Below, piece by piece: positions 7,324 through 16,937 of a stretch of 28,829 bases of DNA (positions within the stretch are counted from its first letter, which is position 1; every line of letters begins with the position of its first letter). Position numbers and translations under genes: made by a program. Origin of the DNA: Bifidobacterium breve (lineage in GTDB: Bacteria; Actinomycetota; Actinomycetes; Mycobacteriales; Mycobacteriaceae); assembly GCA_945882475.1 (NCBI GenBank), contig CAMCWJ010000002.1, forward strand, positions 1 through 28,829. Reading direction: 5' to 3'. Below the pieces are notes generated by a model, which did no database searches, was not told where the DNA came from, and worked only from the letters and a program-made list of their open reading frames with translations.

Positions 7324-10300
7324 GTGCCGCAGCCATAATCGCCTGGTCCATGTCGGCTCCGCTTCGTTCGGCCGCGGCAATCGCCAGCAGCACGCTCTTG
7401 TAGTCCCGCGGCATGACCTTCACGAAATCCCCTGCCTGTCGCGGCCAGTCGGCCAGGATGCGCTGTGCCACAGCGGAATCGGTGGCGTCACGGTGTGCCA
7501 CCAGAATGTCGTGCAGCCACTCGGCGTCGGCGTCGTCGAACTCCTCGATGTCCACCAGTTCGGTGTTGAGGTTCTGCGGCAGCCGGCCCTGCGGGTCGTA
7601 GACGAAAGCCACCCCGCCGGACATACCGGCGGCGAAGTTGCGCCCGGTCGGCCCGAGGATCACGACCCGACCACCGGTCATGTACTCACAGCCGTGGTCG
7701 CCCACACCCTCCACCACGGCGTGCACTCCCGAGTTGCGCACCGCGAACCGCTCGCCCACCGTCCCGCGGATGAACGCCTCGCCACTGGTGGCGCCGAACA
7801 GGATCACGTTGCCACCGATGATGTTGTCCTCGGCGACATAGCCTGCCGGGGCCGACTGCGACGGCCGCAACACGATCCGCCCGCCGGACAGGCCCTTGCC
7901 GACGTAGTCGTTGGCATCGCCGTACACCCGCAGCGTGATGCCCCTCGGCACGAACGCACCAAAGCTGTTTCCGGCCGAGCCGTCGAAGGTGATGTCGATG
8001 GTGCCGTCCGGCAGCCCTTCGCCGCCATAAGCCTTCGTCACTTCGTGGCCCAGCATGGTGCCCACGGTCCGGTTGGTGTTGGAGATCCGGGTCGAGAACC
8101 GCACCGGGGTACCTGAATCCAGCGCCTCGCGGCACTGGGTGATCAGCTGCTGATCCAGCGCCTTGTCCAGGCCGTGATCCTGCCGCGACGTGCAGTACAG
8201 ATCCTGGTTCATGAACGCCGAATCCGGCTCGAGCAATACCGGCGCGAGGTCCAGCTTGTGGGCCTTCCAGTGCGCGGCGGCCCGGGCGGTGTCCAGCGAG
8301 TTCACCTGGCCGACCATCTCGTTGACGGTTCGGAAACCCAGGCTCGCCATCAGCTCGCGAACCTCCTCGGCGATGAACATGAAGAAGTTCTCGACGAATT
8401 CGGGCTTGCCGTTGAACCGTGCGCGCAGCACCGGGTTCTGGGTGGCCACTCCCACCGGACAGGTATCGAGGTGGCACACCCGCATCATCACGCACCCGGA
8501 CACCACCAGTGGCGCGGTGGCGAAGCCGAACTCCTCGGCGCCGAGCAATGCGGCCACCACCACATCGCGGCCCGTCTTGAGTTGACCGTCGACCTGAACC
8601 ACGATGCGGTCGCGCAATCCGTTGAGCAGCAGCGTCTGCTGAGTCTCGGCCAGACCGAGTTCCCAGGGAGCCCCGGCGTGCTTCATCGACGTCAGCGGGG
8701 TGGCACCGGTGCCGCCGTCGTGGCCGGAGATCAGCACCACGTCGGCGTGCGCTTTGGAAACACCGGCGGCGACCGTCCCGACCCCGTTCTCGCTGACCAG
8801 CTTCACGTGAATGCGGGCCGCCGGGTTGGCGTTCTTGAGGTCGTAGATCAGCTGGGCGAGATCCTCGATGGAATAGATGTCGTGGTGCGGCGGCGGTGAG
8901 ATCAGTCCCACCCCGGGTGTGGAGTGCCGCACCTCGGCCACCCACGGGTACACCTTGTTACCCGGAAGCTGGCCCCCCTCACCGGGTTTGGCGCCCTGGG
9001 CCATCTTGATTTGGATGTCGGTGCAGTTGGACAGGTAGTTGCTGGTGACGCCGAATCGGCCGGAGGCGACCTGTTTGATCGCACTGCGGCGCCAGTCGCC
9101 GTTCGGGTCGGGCGTAAAGCGGCTGACGGCTTCGCCGCCCTCTCCCGAGTTCGACCGTGCACCAAGGCGATTCATCGCGATCGCCAGTGTTTCGTGCGCC
9201 TCGGCCGAGATCGAGCCGTAGCTCATCGCGCCGGTGGAGAACCGCTTGACGATCTCGGCAGCCGGTTCGACCTCCTCGATCGGCACCGGCGGGCGGGCGC
9301 CCTCTTTGAACTTCAGCAGACCGCGCAGGGATGCCATCTGCTCGCTCTGATCGTCGATCAGCCTGGTGTACTCCTTGAAGACCGCGTACTGGCCGGTGCG
9401 AGTGGAGTGCTGAAGCTTGAACACGGTGTCGGGGTTGAACAGATGGTGCTCACCCTCGCGACGCCACTGATACTCCCCACCCACCTCGAGTTCGCGGTGC
9501 GCGCGCTCATCCGGCCGGTCGAGGTAGGCCAACCGATGACGGGCACTGACGTCGGCGGCGATGTCGTCGAGGTCGATCCCGCCGACCGGGCAGTACAGGC
9601 CCCGGAAGTACTCGTCGAGAATCGACTGCGAGATGCCGATGGCCTGGAACAACTGCGCGCCGGTGTAGGACGCCACAGTGGAGATGCCCATCTTCGACAT
9701 CACCTTCAGCACGCCCTTGCCGGCGGCCTTGATGTAGTTCTGCAGGGCCTTCTCACGGTCCAGTGGCGCGGCGGCACCACCATTGGCGGAGGCCGAAAGC
9801 ACGCCGCGTTCGATCATGTCGCTGATCGACTCGAACGCCATGTAGGGGTTGATCGCGGCGGCACCGAACCCGATCAGCGTCGCCATGTGGTGCACCTCGC
9901 GGGCATCGCCGGCCTCCACGATCAGCCCGACCTGGGTGCGGGTGCGCTCCCGAACCAGGTGGTGATGCACGGCCGCGACGGACAGCAGCGACGGGATCGG
10001 CGCCTGGGTCTCGTTGGACTCACGGTCGGAGAGGATCAGGATCCGCGCGCCGCCGGCGATGGCCTCGGAGGCCGCCCGGCGAATCTCTGCGAGCGCGTCG
10101 CGCAGACCGGCGCCGCCCTCGGCCACCGGGTACAGGCAGCGGATGATCGCTGAGCGCATTCCGTGCTTGTGACCGTTGACCTCGTCGTCGGGATCGAGGT
10201 TGACCAGTTTGGCCAGTTCGTGGTTCCGCAGAATAGGTTGCGGCAGCACGATCTGGTGACAGGACGCCGCAGTGGGGTTCAGCAGGTCGCTCTCCGGGCC

Positions 10301-11917
10301 GACGGTGGCCTTCAGGCTCGTGACGACCTCTTCGCGGATGGCGTCCAACGGCGGGTTGGTCACCTGGGCGAAAAGCTGCTGGAAGTAGTCGAACAACATC
10401 CGCGGCCGCGTCGAGAGCACCGCGATCGGGGTGTCGGTTCCCATCGAGCCGATCGACTCGGCGCCGGTGCGCGCCATCGGCGCGACGAGCATGGACAGTT
10501 CCTCGCTGGTGTAGCCGAAAGCCTGCTGGCGCAACACGACCCGGTGGTGTGGCATCCGGATATAGGGGCCCTGCGGCAGATCGTCGAGGTGGAACTGCTC
10601 GGAGTCGAGCCACTGCTGGTACGGATGCTCGGCGGCCAGGTCGGACTTGATCTCCTCGTCGGAGATGATGCGGCCCTGGGCGGTGTCCACCAGGAACATC
10701 CGGCCCGGCTGAAGTCGCAGCCGTTGCACCACCGTGGCGGGATCCAGGTCGAGCACGCCGACCTCGGAGGCCATCACCACCAGACCGTCGTCGGTGACCC
10801 AAATGCGGGACGGGCGAAGGCCGTTGCGGTCGAGAACCGCGCCGACGACGGTGCCGTCGGAGAAGCACACCGATGCCGGGCCGTCCCACGGCTCCATGAG
10901 CGCGGAATGGTAGGCGTAGAAGGCACGCCGGGCCGGGTCCATGGACTCGTTGCGCTCCCATGCCTCCGGGATCATCATCAGCACGGCGTGCGGCAGGCTT
11001 CGGCCGCCGAGGTGCAGCAGTTCGAGCACCTCGTCGAAGCGGGCACTGTCGGACGCACCGGGGGTGCACACCGGGAAGATCTTGTCCAAATCCGCGCCGA
11101 AGATGTCGGTGTCGATCAGCGCCTCGCGGGCCCGCATCCAGTTCTCGTTACCGGTGACGGTGTTGATCTCACCGTTGTGGGCGATGCGGCGGAACGGATG
11201 CGCCAACGGCCACGACGGGAAGGTGTTGGTGGAGAAGCGGGAGTGCACGATTCCCAGCGCGCTGTGTACCCGCTGGTCCTGCAGGTCAAGGTAGAACGCC
11301 TTGAGCTGAGGCGTGGTGAGCATTCCCTTGTAGATGAAGGTCTTCCCCGAAAGGCTTGGGAAGTAAACGGTTTCGCGGCCCGGACCGTCCTGGCCGGGGC
11401 CCTTGGTGCCCAACTCGTGCTCGGCACGCTTGCGGATCACGTAGGCCCGGCGCTCCAATTCGAGCCCGGTGGCGCCACCGATGAACGGCTGTCGGAAGGT
11501 CGGCATGGCATCGCGGGCGAGCGCGCCGAGCGAGGAGTCGTCGGTCGGTACGTCCCGCCAGCCCAGCACGGTCAGTCCCTCGGATTCGACGATCTTCTCC
11601 AGCGCCTCACAGGCCAGAGCGGAGTCGCGGGCCGACTGTGGCAGGAAGGCGATGCCGGTGGCGTAGGACCCCTCCGGCGGCAGCTCGAAGTCGACCACCG
11701 CGCGCAGGAACGCGTCCGGAACCTGAATCATGATCCCGGCGCCGTCGCCGCTGTTCTGCTCAGCGCCGGCCGCGCCGCGGTGCTCGAGGTTCACCAGCGC
11801 GGTGATCGCCTTGTCGACGATGTCGCGGCTGCGCCGCCCGTGCATGTCGACCACCATGGCGACCCCGCACGCGTCGTGCTCGTAAGCGGGGTTATAAAGC
11901 CCGACAGTGCTGGGCAT
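7316..11917 (-). CDS. gltB: Glutamate synthase large (alpha) subunit
   Basis: 1533 aa, full length for bacterial GltB. After a 16-residue propeptide (YNPAYEHDA before Cys) comes Cys17, the N-terminal nucleophile of the class II glutamine amidotransferase domain, which is exposed by self-cleavage. The central and FMN-binding synthase domains follow. The 3Fe-4S motif is at Cys1142, Cys1148 and Cys1153 (CVMMRVCHLDTCPVG). The C-terminus is the Gly-rich GxGxG beta-helix domain (for example GKGLSGGRIVLRP). It is cytoplasmic ammonia assimilation with GltD. It starts at ATG 11917 behind a GAAGGGTCAGG site. The 219-bp upstream region separates it from eccA2 and holds the promoter and iron-box candidates. 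Iron-sulfur dependence makes an iron link plausible. Confidence 0.97.
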   Translation of the reverse strand: MPSTVGLYNPAYEHDACGVAMVVDMHGRRSRDIVDKAITALVNLEHRGAAGAEQNSGDGAGIMIQVPDAFLRAVVDFELPPEGSYATGIAFLPQSARDSALACEALEKIVESEGLTVLGWRDVPTDDSSLGALARDAMPTFRQPFIGGATGLELERRAYVIRKRAEHELGTKGPGQDGPGRETVYFPSLSGKTFIYKGMLTTPQLKAFYLDLQDQRVHSALGIVHSRFSTNTFPSWPLAHPFRRIAHNGEINTVTGNENWMRAREALIDTDIFGADLDKIFPVCTPGASDSARFDEVLELLHLGGRSLPHAVLMMIPEAWERNESMDPARRAFYAYHSALMEPWDGPASVCFSDGTVVGAVLDRNGLRPSRIWVTDDGLVVMASEVGVLDLDPATVVQRLRLQPGRMFLVDTAQGRIISDEEIKSDLAAEHPYQQWLDSEQFHLDDLPQGPYIRMPHHRVVLRQQAFGYTSEELSMLVAPMARTGAESIGSMGTDTPIAVLSTRPRMLFDYFQQLFAQVTNPPLDAIREEVVTSLKATVGPESDLLNPTAASCHQIVLPQPILRNHELAKLVNLDPDDEVNGHKHGMRSAIIRCLYPVAEGGAGLRDALAEIRRAASEAIAGGARILILSDRESNETQAPIPSLLSVAAVHHHLVRERTRTQVGLIVEAGDAREVHHMATLIGFGAAAINPYMAFESISDMIERGVLSASANGGAAAPLDREKALQNYIKAAGKGVLKVMSKMGISTVASYTGAQLFQAIGISQSILDEYFRGLYCPVGGIDLDDIAADVSARHRLAYLDRPDERAHRELEVGGEYQWRREGEHHLFNPDTVFKLQHSTRTGQYAVFKEYTRLIDDQSEQMASLRGLLKFKEGARPPVPIEEVEPAAEIVKRFSTGAMSYGSISAEAHETLAIAMNRLGARSNSGEGGEAVSRFTPDPNGDWRRSAIKQVASGRFGVTSNYLSNCTDIQIKMAQGAKPGEGGQLPGNKVYPWVAEVRHSTPGVGLISPPPHHDIYSIEDLAQLIYDLKNANPAARIHVKLVSENGVGTVAAGVSKAHADVVLISGHDGGTGATPLTSMKHAGAPWELGLAETQQTLLLNGLRDRIVVQVDGQLKTGRDVVVAALLGAEEFGFATAPLVVSGCVMMRVCHLDTCPVGVATQNPVLRARFNGKPEFVENFFMFIAEEVRELMASLGFRTVNEMVGQVNSLDTARAAAHWKAHKLDLAPVLLEPDSAFMNQDLYCTSRQDHGLDKALDQQLITQCREALDSGTPVRFSTRISNTNRTVGTMLGHEVTKAYGGEGLPDGTIDITFDGSAGNSFGAFVPRGITLRVYGDANDYVGKGLSGGRIVLRPSQSAPAGYVAEDNIIGGNVILFGATSGEAFIRGTVGERFAVRNSGVHAVVEGVGDHGCEYMTGGRVVILGPTGRNFAAGMSGGVAFVYDPQGRLPQNLNTELVDIEEFDDADAEWLHDILVAHRDATDSAVAQRILADWPRQAGDFVKVMPRDYKSVLLAIAAAERSGADMDQAIMAAAHG

Positions 11918-12035
11918 GTGGCACCTGACCCTTCACAAATGTCACGCAGCGGTTCAGCGACGGCACCGCGGCCGTTCGGGGTTCCTCCGTGCGTCGGTGA
12001 ACGGTGGCCCTTCTATGGTTCAAATAGTTAACGAA

Positions 12036-12065
12036 ACGATATGCAAGCAGTGCCTGACTTACCAA
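12036..12065 (-). promoter_or_regulatory. Possible gltB promoter
   Basis: On the minus strand TTGGTA (12065-12060) and TATCGT (12041-12036) are separated by 18 bp. The -10 fits TAnnnT but the -35 is only 4 of 6. It would give a leader of about 110 nt. It lies in the AT-richest part of the 219-bp gap between eccA2 and gltB, and the iron-box-like sequence overlaps its -35. No other convincing promoter is visible in this gap. Confidence 0.3.
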
Positions 12066-12080
12066 CTTAGGACAACCTAA
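12062..12080. promoter_or_regulatory. Partial IdeR-type iron box upstream of gltB
   Basis: The core TTAGGACAACCTAA (12067-12080) has the TTAGG-N4-CCTAA spacing found inside the IdeR consensus TTAGGTTAGGCTAACCTAA. Over the full 19 bp, 13 positions agree, so it is a weak to moderate match. It overlaps the candidate gltB -35. IdeR is the mycobacterial iron-dependent regulator. The functional claim is inference. Confidence 0.35.
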
Positions 12081-12136
12081 CCATGTGGCCGGGGGTGCTG
12101 GCAGCCGTTCAGGCGCTGCTCATCGGCCGTTGCCGG

Positions 12137-13948
12137 TCACAGCACCAGCGGGACGTGCTTCTCCGCGCAGGTCTCGGCGACGGCCGCGACGATGTCGGGG
12201 GCGCGCAGTGTCTCGAGATCGGCCACTGTGACCGATCCCCGTTCGGTCCGGTGCTGGGCGGCCACCCGGGAGTCCCGCAACCGCTCGGCGCGTTCGACGA
12301 CATTGCGCGCGAACCGTCCGTTCTGCAGGAGATCGATGCCGTGCGTGCCATCCGGCGTCCGATAGGCCCGCACCGCATGACATGCAGCGCCGAGCGCGTC
12401 GCGTGCGTCCGCGGCGATGGCGGTGGCACGCGGCCGGCCGTACCGCAGGGCGATCTCGACCAGATCGTCAGGACTGTAGGACTCGAAGCGCAGCTTGCGG
12501 TTGAACCGGCCCGCCAGGCCGGGGTTGACGCCGAGAAACTCGTCGACTTCCTTCTCGTATCCCGCACCGATGAAACAGAAGTCGAAGCGGTGGGTCTCCA
12601 GGGCAACCAGCAGCTGGTTGACCGCTTCCATGCCGATCATGTCCGGCCGGCCGTCGTAGTGCCGTTCGACGAGACTGTAAAACTCATCCATGAAGAGGAT
12701 CCGCCCCAGCGAGCGGTCGATCAGCTCGTTGGTCTTGGGCGCCGAGGACCCGATGTGTTCGCCGCAGAAATCGGCGCGCTTGACCTCGATGACCTCCGGG
12801 TGCCGGACGATGCCGAGGCCCGCATAAATCATGCCCAGGGCCGCCGCCGTGGTGGTCTTGCCCGTCCCGGGCGGCCCGACCAACAGCATGTGGTTGGTCT
12901 GGTTGGCGACCGGCAGGCCGTGCGCCAGCCGCAGCGCGCGGACCTCGATCTGGTCCTCGAGTTCGGCCACAGCACGCTTCACCTCGGCCAGGCCGACCTG
13001 GTTGTCCAGCAATGCACGCCCTTGCGCGAGCAGTTCGGCTCGCCGCTGCCGGTTCTCACCCTCCGCCCGGGCGTCGGGAGACTGTTCGGTGCGCACGTCC
13101 CACTTGTCCGATCGACTCGTGATGCTCTCCTCGTCGGTGACGACCAGGTGCATGCGTGGATCGGCGAGCGCCTGGCGGGCCTGTTCGATCAGGATTCCGT
13201 TGACGGTGGCTTTCGACAGCCAGATCTGTGCCTTGTCCTCCTCCCCGAGTTGCCGGTGGGCCATTCCGCGGATGTAGGCGAGATCGGCTGCGATGAGGGG
13301 GAATTCGGCAGCGTCGAGGGCACCGCCCGAACTGTCGGCGCGGCATTCGACGCGACCGGCCCAGTCGAGGGCGACACGGCCCTGACCCAGGTGCGCCGCG
13401 GCATGAGCCGCCAGCACGCTGATGCCCGCACTCACCGCCGCCATGACGATTGCCTGGGGTGGCAACACCCGGGCGGCCTCGGCGATCGCGTCGGGCCACC
13501 GCTGCGTCGCACACATCAGATAGACGCGGATGTATTGGCGCCACTGATGGTTTTCCCAGCTATCCAGCAGCGCCGGATCGTCGAGAAGGGTCGCGGCTGC
13601 GCCGAACTGCTTGTCATCGATGAGCGCTCCGGCCAAAGCGATTCCCGCGTGCGACGCCTCGCTGACCGTGATCGACAGGTAGGGGCCGGCCTTGATCGGC
13701 GCGGACAGCGACACCCCGAGCCGATTGGACTCCCGACGCAGGCGCGCGCCGCAGGCATACAACTGTTGCAGGACGCTTAGGTCATCGTCACCCGCCGCGG
13801 CGCGACCGAGCCAGGCGTCGGCCATCCTGGGATCGGCCTCGGTGGCTTCCCGAAAGAGCCTGAGCGCCAACGCTGAATCGGTGGCGAACGCCGTCATCGC
13901 CTGGTCGAACCGGCGTCGGGCTGCCGGTGCGGCGTTCCCGCCGCTCAT
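12137..13948 (-). CDS. eccA2: ESX AAA+ ATPase EccA (ESX-2 type)
   Basis: 603 aa from ATG 13948; a GTG one codon earlier is also possible. It is a cytosolic CbxX/CfqX-family AAA+ ATPase of type VII secretion, thought to act on substrates and on EspG-PPE complexes. The N-terminal half (about 1-290) is the TPR-like helical domain. The C-terminal half is the AAA+ module, with Walker A GPPGTGKT at 358-365, Walker B ILFMDE at 417-422, and GLAGRFNRKLRF near residue 485 containing the arginine finger region. The start overlaps the eccE2 stop by one base (TGATG). It is the last gene of the cluster and is followed by the gltB leader. ESX-2 assignment rests on gene order and on the small substrate genes upstream. 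Confidence 0.93.
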   Translation of the reverse strand: MSGGNAAPAARRRFDQAMTAFATDSALALRLFREATEADPRMADAWLGRAAAGDDDLSVLQQLYACGARLRRESNRLGVSLSAPIKAGPYLSITVSEASHAGIALAGALIDDKQFGAAATLLDDPALLDSWENHQWRQYIRVYLMCATQRWPDAIAEAARVLPPQAIVMAAVSAGISVLAAHAAAHLGQGRVALDWAGRVECRADSSGGALDAAEFPLIAADLAYIRGMAHRQLGEEDKAQIWLSKATVNGILIEQARQALADPRMHLVVTDEESITSRSDKWDVRTEQSPDARAEGENRQRRAELLAQGRALLDNQVGLAEVKRAVAELEDQIEVRALRLAHGLPVANQTNHMLLVGPPGTGKTTTAAALGMIYAGLGIVRHPEVIEVKRADFCGEHIGSSAPKTNELIDRSLGRILFMDEFYSLVERHYDGRPDMIGMEAVNQLLVALETHRFDFCFIGAGYEKEVDEFLGVNPGLAGRFNRKLRFESYSPDDLVEIALRYGRPRATAIAADARDALGAACHAVRAYRTPDGTHGIDLLQNGRFARNVVERAERLRDSRVAAQHRTERGSVTVADLETLRAPDIVAAVAETCAEKHVPLVL

Positions 13949-15453
13949 CACACACCCGCCATCGTCAGAACTGGATTAGTTGCGACATAGCGATTCTCGG
14001 CCCGGAACAAGTCGACCTCAACGTCATAGACCACGCCGGCCGCGTGCACCTGGACCGTCGTCGGGCCGGTCTGCGCCACCACCACGTCAGCCCCGGCACT
14101 CGCCGTCCCGGCCGGGGACACCGAGATCACGACGCCGGGGCGCACAGCGGTCGCGATGGTGCCGTCCACCACGCTGACCGTGGTACCGGGGGTGGGCCGC
14201 GAGTGCTCGATCACTGCGATGTTCGGCATGCGCACACTGCACCAGCGATCGAGGTCGCTGGTGTGCAGACTGATCCGTTCCCCTGCACCGGCCGCCCGGA
14301 TGATCAGCCGCTTCGCGATCGCATCCTCCGCCGTGATGTGGATGCGGCTGTTCTCGCCCGCGAGGGGCAACAGCAGCCGATCTCCGTTGGCCAATCGGCC
14401 GATCAGCACACCAGATGGACCCAACGGGATGCGCAGTGGTGAACACAGTGGGCCGCGGGAGACTCCGCGCAGGTGGGGACGTGGACCGCACAGAGTGGCT
14501 GCGAAGGCCTGTGCTTGTCTTCCGGGAAGGGTCCGAAACGCAACGCTGGGCGGGGCGGTCGGCGGTTGCGCACTGCGAACCGTCACGGTGGCGCAGATGC
14601 GACCGTCCGGGAAGAGCGTGACGTTCTGGATGACGCCGTCAGTCCGCAAGGACCATGCCTGGGCGAGGGTGTCGGCACTGATGTCGGCCGGCCGGTAGGC
14701 GTAGGTGGTTAACCAGCCGGTCTCGCCGCGCAGGGTGTGCCAACGACGGTTGTGGGGTTCCACCGCGGAGCGCCCCAACTTTCTTTCCAGTTCGACGATG
14801 TCGGTCGCAGATGCGACTCGAGATCGAATACCATTGCGGCGCAATGTAGCAGCGATACGCTGGGAAGCCGCAACTGCCGCGGTGCCCACCGTGACACGCC
14901 ATCGGAGCGCATCGGCGTTTACCAGGACTCGGATCCGGATCACCAGCCAGGTTTCCCGCTGTCCGGCGTACGACTGGGCCCCGATAAGCGAGTCGTGTAT
15001 TCGCGGATAGTCGCCCGCAGTACCGCATCGTGCACCGACGGTGACGACACTGAGTGATTCGATGTTCAGCCCGAGGCTCTGTCGCATCAGGGGTAGGAGC
15101 GCGCCGATGTCTAGAGAGTTGGCGGTGTCGGCACCCGCCGGGCCGAGGAAGGTCGGTCGGTGTGCTTTTCCGAGGATCGCGACAGCGGTGACGACGACGT
15201 CGTCCTGGTATCGCACCCCGCCGCTGGATCTGTCGTTGGCCACGGTTACCGGATCGCTGTGGCGCAGTGCGCGGTTGCGCCGGATCTTCAGGGCCGACCA
15301 GACCCACAGCGGTTGGCCCCACCACGGTAGGACGAACAACACAAGTCCCAGTGCCAATCCCGCTGCGAGGCCACCGGATCCAGCTGTGCCCCATCCGGTC
15401 AGCGCACAGATCAGGACAGCCGACACGACGGCAAGTCGAATGGCGGCCGTCAT
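13948..15453 (-). CDS. eccE2: ESX membrane component EccE (ESX-2 type)
   Basis: 501 aa. EccE sits at the outer rim of the inner-membrane ESX complex built by EccB, EccC, EccD and EccE. Two transmembrane helices lie at the N-terminus (about residues 3-20 and 25-45, ending WWGQPLWVWSALKIRRNR), followed by a long cytosolic domain, which is the normal EccE layout. The gene overlaps mycP2 upstream by 4 bp (ATGA) and eccA2 downstream by one base. EccE sequences diverge quickly, so the call depends partly on position between mycP and eccA and on the two-helix architecture. Confidence 0.88.
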   Translation of the reverse strand: MTAAIRLAVVSAVLICALTGWGTAGSGGLAAGLALGLVLFVLPWWGQPLWVWSALKIRRNRALRHSDPVTVANDRSSGGVRYQDDVVVTAVAILGKAHRPTFLGPAGADTANSLDIGALLPLMRQSLGLNIESLSVVTVGARCGTAGDYPRIHDSLIGAQSYAGQRETWLVIRIRVLVNADALRWRVTVGTAAVAASQRIAATLRRNGIRSRVASATDIVELERKLGRSAVEPHNRRWHTLRGETGWLTTYAYRPADISADTLAQAWSLRTDGVIQNVTLFPDGRICATVTVRSAQPPTAPPSVAFRTLPGRQAQAFAATLCGPRPHLRGVSRGPLCSPLRIPLGPSGVLIGRLANGDRLLLPLAGENSRIHITAEDAIAKRLIIRAAGAGERISLHTSDLDRWCSVRMPNIAVIEHSRPTPGTTVSVVDGTIATAVRPGVVISVSPAGTASAGADVVVAQTGPTTVQVHAAGVVYDVEVDLFRAENRYVATNPVLTMAGV

Positions 15454-16937
15454 CGCGCCCTCCCGGCCCGCACGATTCCCAGGGCGAGCAGCAGTGCTGC
15501 GACGATCGCTGCGGCGAAGCCCAGTGCGACGTGGCGGGCCCGGTGATCGGGCGACGGGGGCGCGGGTGGAGGATTGAGCACCCGAACCCTCGCACCGGCC
15601 GCGGTCAACCCACCGGGCTGGACGTTAAAAGTAAGTGCCGCAACCGGATCCACCATGCCGTATCCAACCCAGCTGTCAGCGCCGCGGGCTGGATTGTGTG
15701 CAGTCCGCACAATGCGCGCAATAACGTCACGCGCGGAAAGTTCGGGGTACTTGGCCCGAACCAGTGCGGCCACCCCACTGACGTAGGCGGCCGAATAACT
15801 GGTTCCCCAGAACGGCAGACCGGCCTCACCCGGTCGCGGAGGCGGGTAGGCGTTGACCGGGCTGCCGGTTCGCGGAGAGAGTCCCACGATGCCCACCCCG
15901 GGGGCAGCCACACCGACCCACGGCCCGGCCAGGCTCTTGCTGATCGGTGCACCGCCGGTGTCGACCGCTCCCACCGACAACACGTAATCGGAGTACCACG
16001 ACGGCGAGGAGACTGTCCTGACCCGTTGCCAGTCCCGGGAATCACCGGCTGGATTTCCCGACAGCGGATTTTGGACGCAACCGTTCTCCCCTTCGTTGCC
16101 GGCGGCCGCCACAATCACCGCGTCCTTCTCCATCGCGGCGTACCAGACGGCCGCTCCGAGAGCGCGCTGATCGAGCGGTTCGGCCGCCGGAACGCACGCG
16201 GCGACACTGACATTGATAACCCGCGCACCCAGGTTCGCGGCGTGCACTATCGCCCTTGCCAGCGTCGCCATCGCAGCGCGGGCTTCGCTGCCTCGCGGCC
16301 CCGGGTTCACCGCGGAGTAGGCACGCGAGGACTGGCGGATCGAAATCAGTGTCGCGTGCGGAGCCACCCCGACGACACCATCCGCGGCAGCGGGTGTCGA
16401 CGGTGATGATTGCGGCGGTGATGGCGCGACTGCGCCGGGGCCGGATTCAGTCGACGTGGGCGGCATCGGCGGCGGCATTGGGCTGCCCTGCGGTGCGGCC
16501 GCGATCAGGGAGGCAATGACGGTGCCGTGGGCGTCACAATCCGTGAGACCGTCGCCGCCGACGATGTAGTCGCCGCCGGCGACGACCGGCAGTCGCGGAT
16601 GGGGGTGGACTCCGGTGTCGATCACCGCGACCGGCACACCGTTGCCGGTCGAGTACCGCCATGCCTGCCGGATGTTGAGCATCGCGAAGCCCGGAGTGGG
16701 TAGGCCGATGGCAGGGTCCGGGAGCGCAATGGGGTCGGCGCAAAGATTGCTCTGCCGCATCGCCTGTTCGGGACCCGGTCTGCCATCGGCGGGTACCAGT
16801 GCCGGCTCGATCGGCGGCGGGGTGATCGCCAGCGCCAGTGGCACTTCCGTGGAGAAGCCGAGTACCACTGCCACCGCGCAGGCGGCCACTCTTTGCAAGG
16901 CCCTGGTGGCGTCGGCCGTTTGTCGCGTACCGGTCAT
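15450..16937 (-). CDS. mycP2: Mycosin subtilisin-like serine protease of ESX-2
   Basis: 495 aa from ATG 16937, which overlaps the eccD2 stop (ATGA). Residues 1-37 are a signal peptide (hydrophobic core ACAVAVVLGFSTEVPLALA). The subtilase triad is Asp107 (VIDTGVHPHP), His137 (DAHGTV) and Ser380 (GTSYSAAYVSG), with oxyanion Asn281 (AAGNEG). Cys66, 134, 248 and 287 fit the disulfides of mycosins. A Pro/Ser-rich insertion at about 150-185 precedes the third strand. One C-terminal transmembrane helix (about 466-488) ends in RAGRAR. The protease is membrane-anchored with its catalytic domain in the periplasm, and in other ESX systems it stabilises the secretion complex. The 142 open codons upstream of the ATG are eccD shadow. 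Confidence 0.95.
   Translation of the reverse strand: MTGTRQTADATRALQRVAACAVAVVLGFSTEVPLALAITPPPIEPALVPADGRPGPEQAMRQSNLCADPIALPDPAIGLPTPGFAMLNIRQAWRYSTGNGVPVAVIDTGVHPHPRLPVVAGGDYIVGGDGLTDCDAHGTVIASLIAAAPQGSPMPPPMPPTSTESGPGAVAPSPPQSSPSTPAAADGVVGVAPHATLISIRQSSRAYSAVNPGPRGSEARAAMATLARAIVHAANLGARVINVSVAACVPAAEPLDQRALGAAVWYAAMEKDAVIVAAAGNEGENGCVQNPLSGNPAGDSRDWQRVRTVSSPSWYSDYVLSVGAVDTGGAPISKSLAGPWVGVAAPGVGIVGLSPRTGSPVNAYPPPRPGEAGLPFWGTSYSAAYVSGVAALVRAKYPELSARDVIARIVRTAHNPARGADSWVGYGMVDPVAALTFNVQPGGLTAAGARVRVLNPPPAPPSPDHRARHVALGFAAAIVAALLLALGIVRAGRAR

Noticed and set aside
5686..7338. 550-codon plus-strand frame
   Set aside because: It is antisense to gltD, whose cysteine clusters and FAD motif are unmistakable.
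10163..12031. 622-codon plus-strand frame
   Set aside because: It is antisense to gltB and the low-complexity composition is that of a shadow frame.
12083..13780. 565-codon plus-strand frame
   Set aside because: It is antisense to eccA2, which carries Walker A and B motifs.
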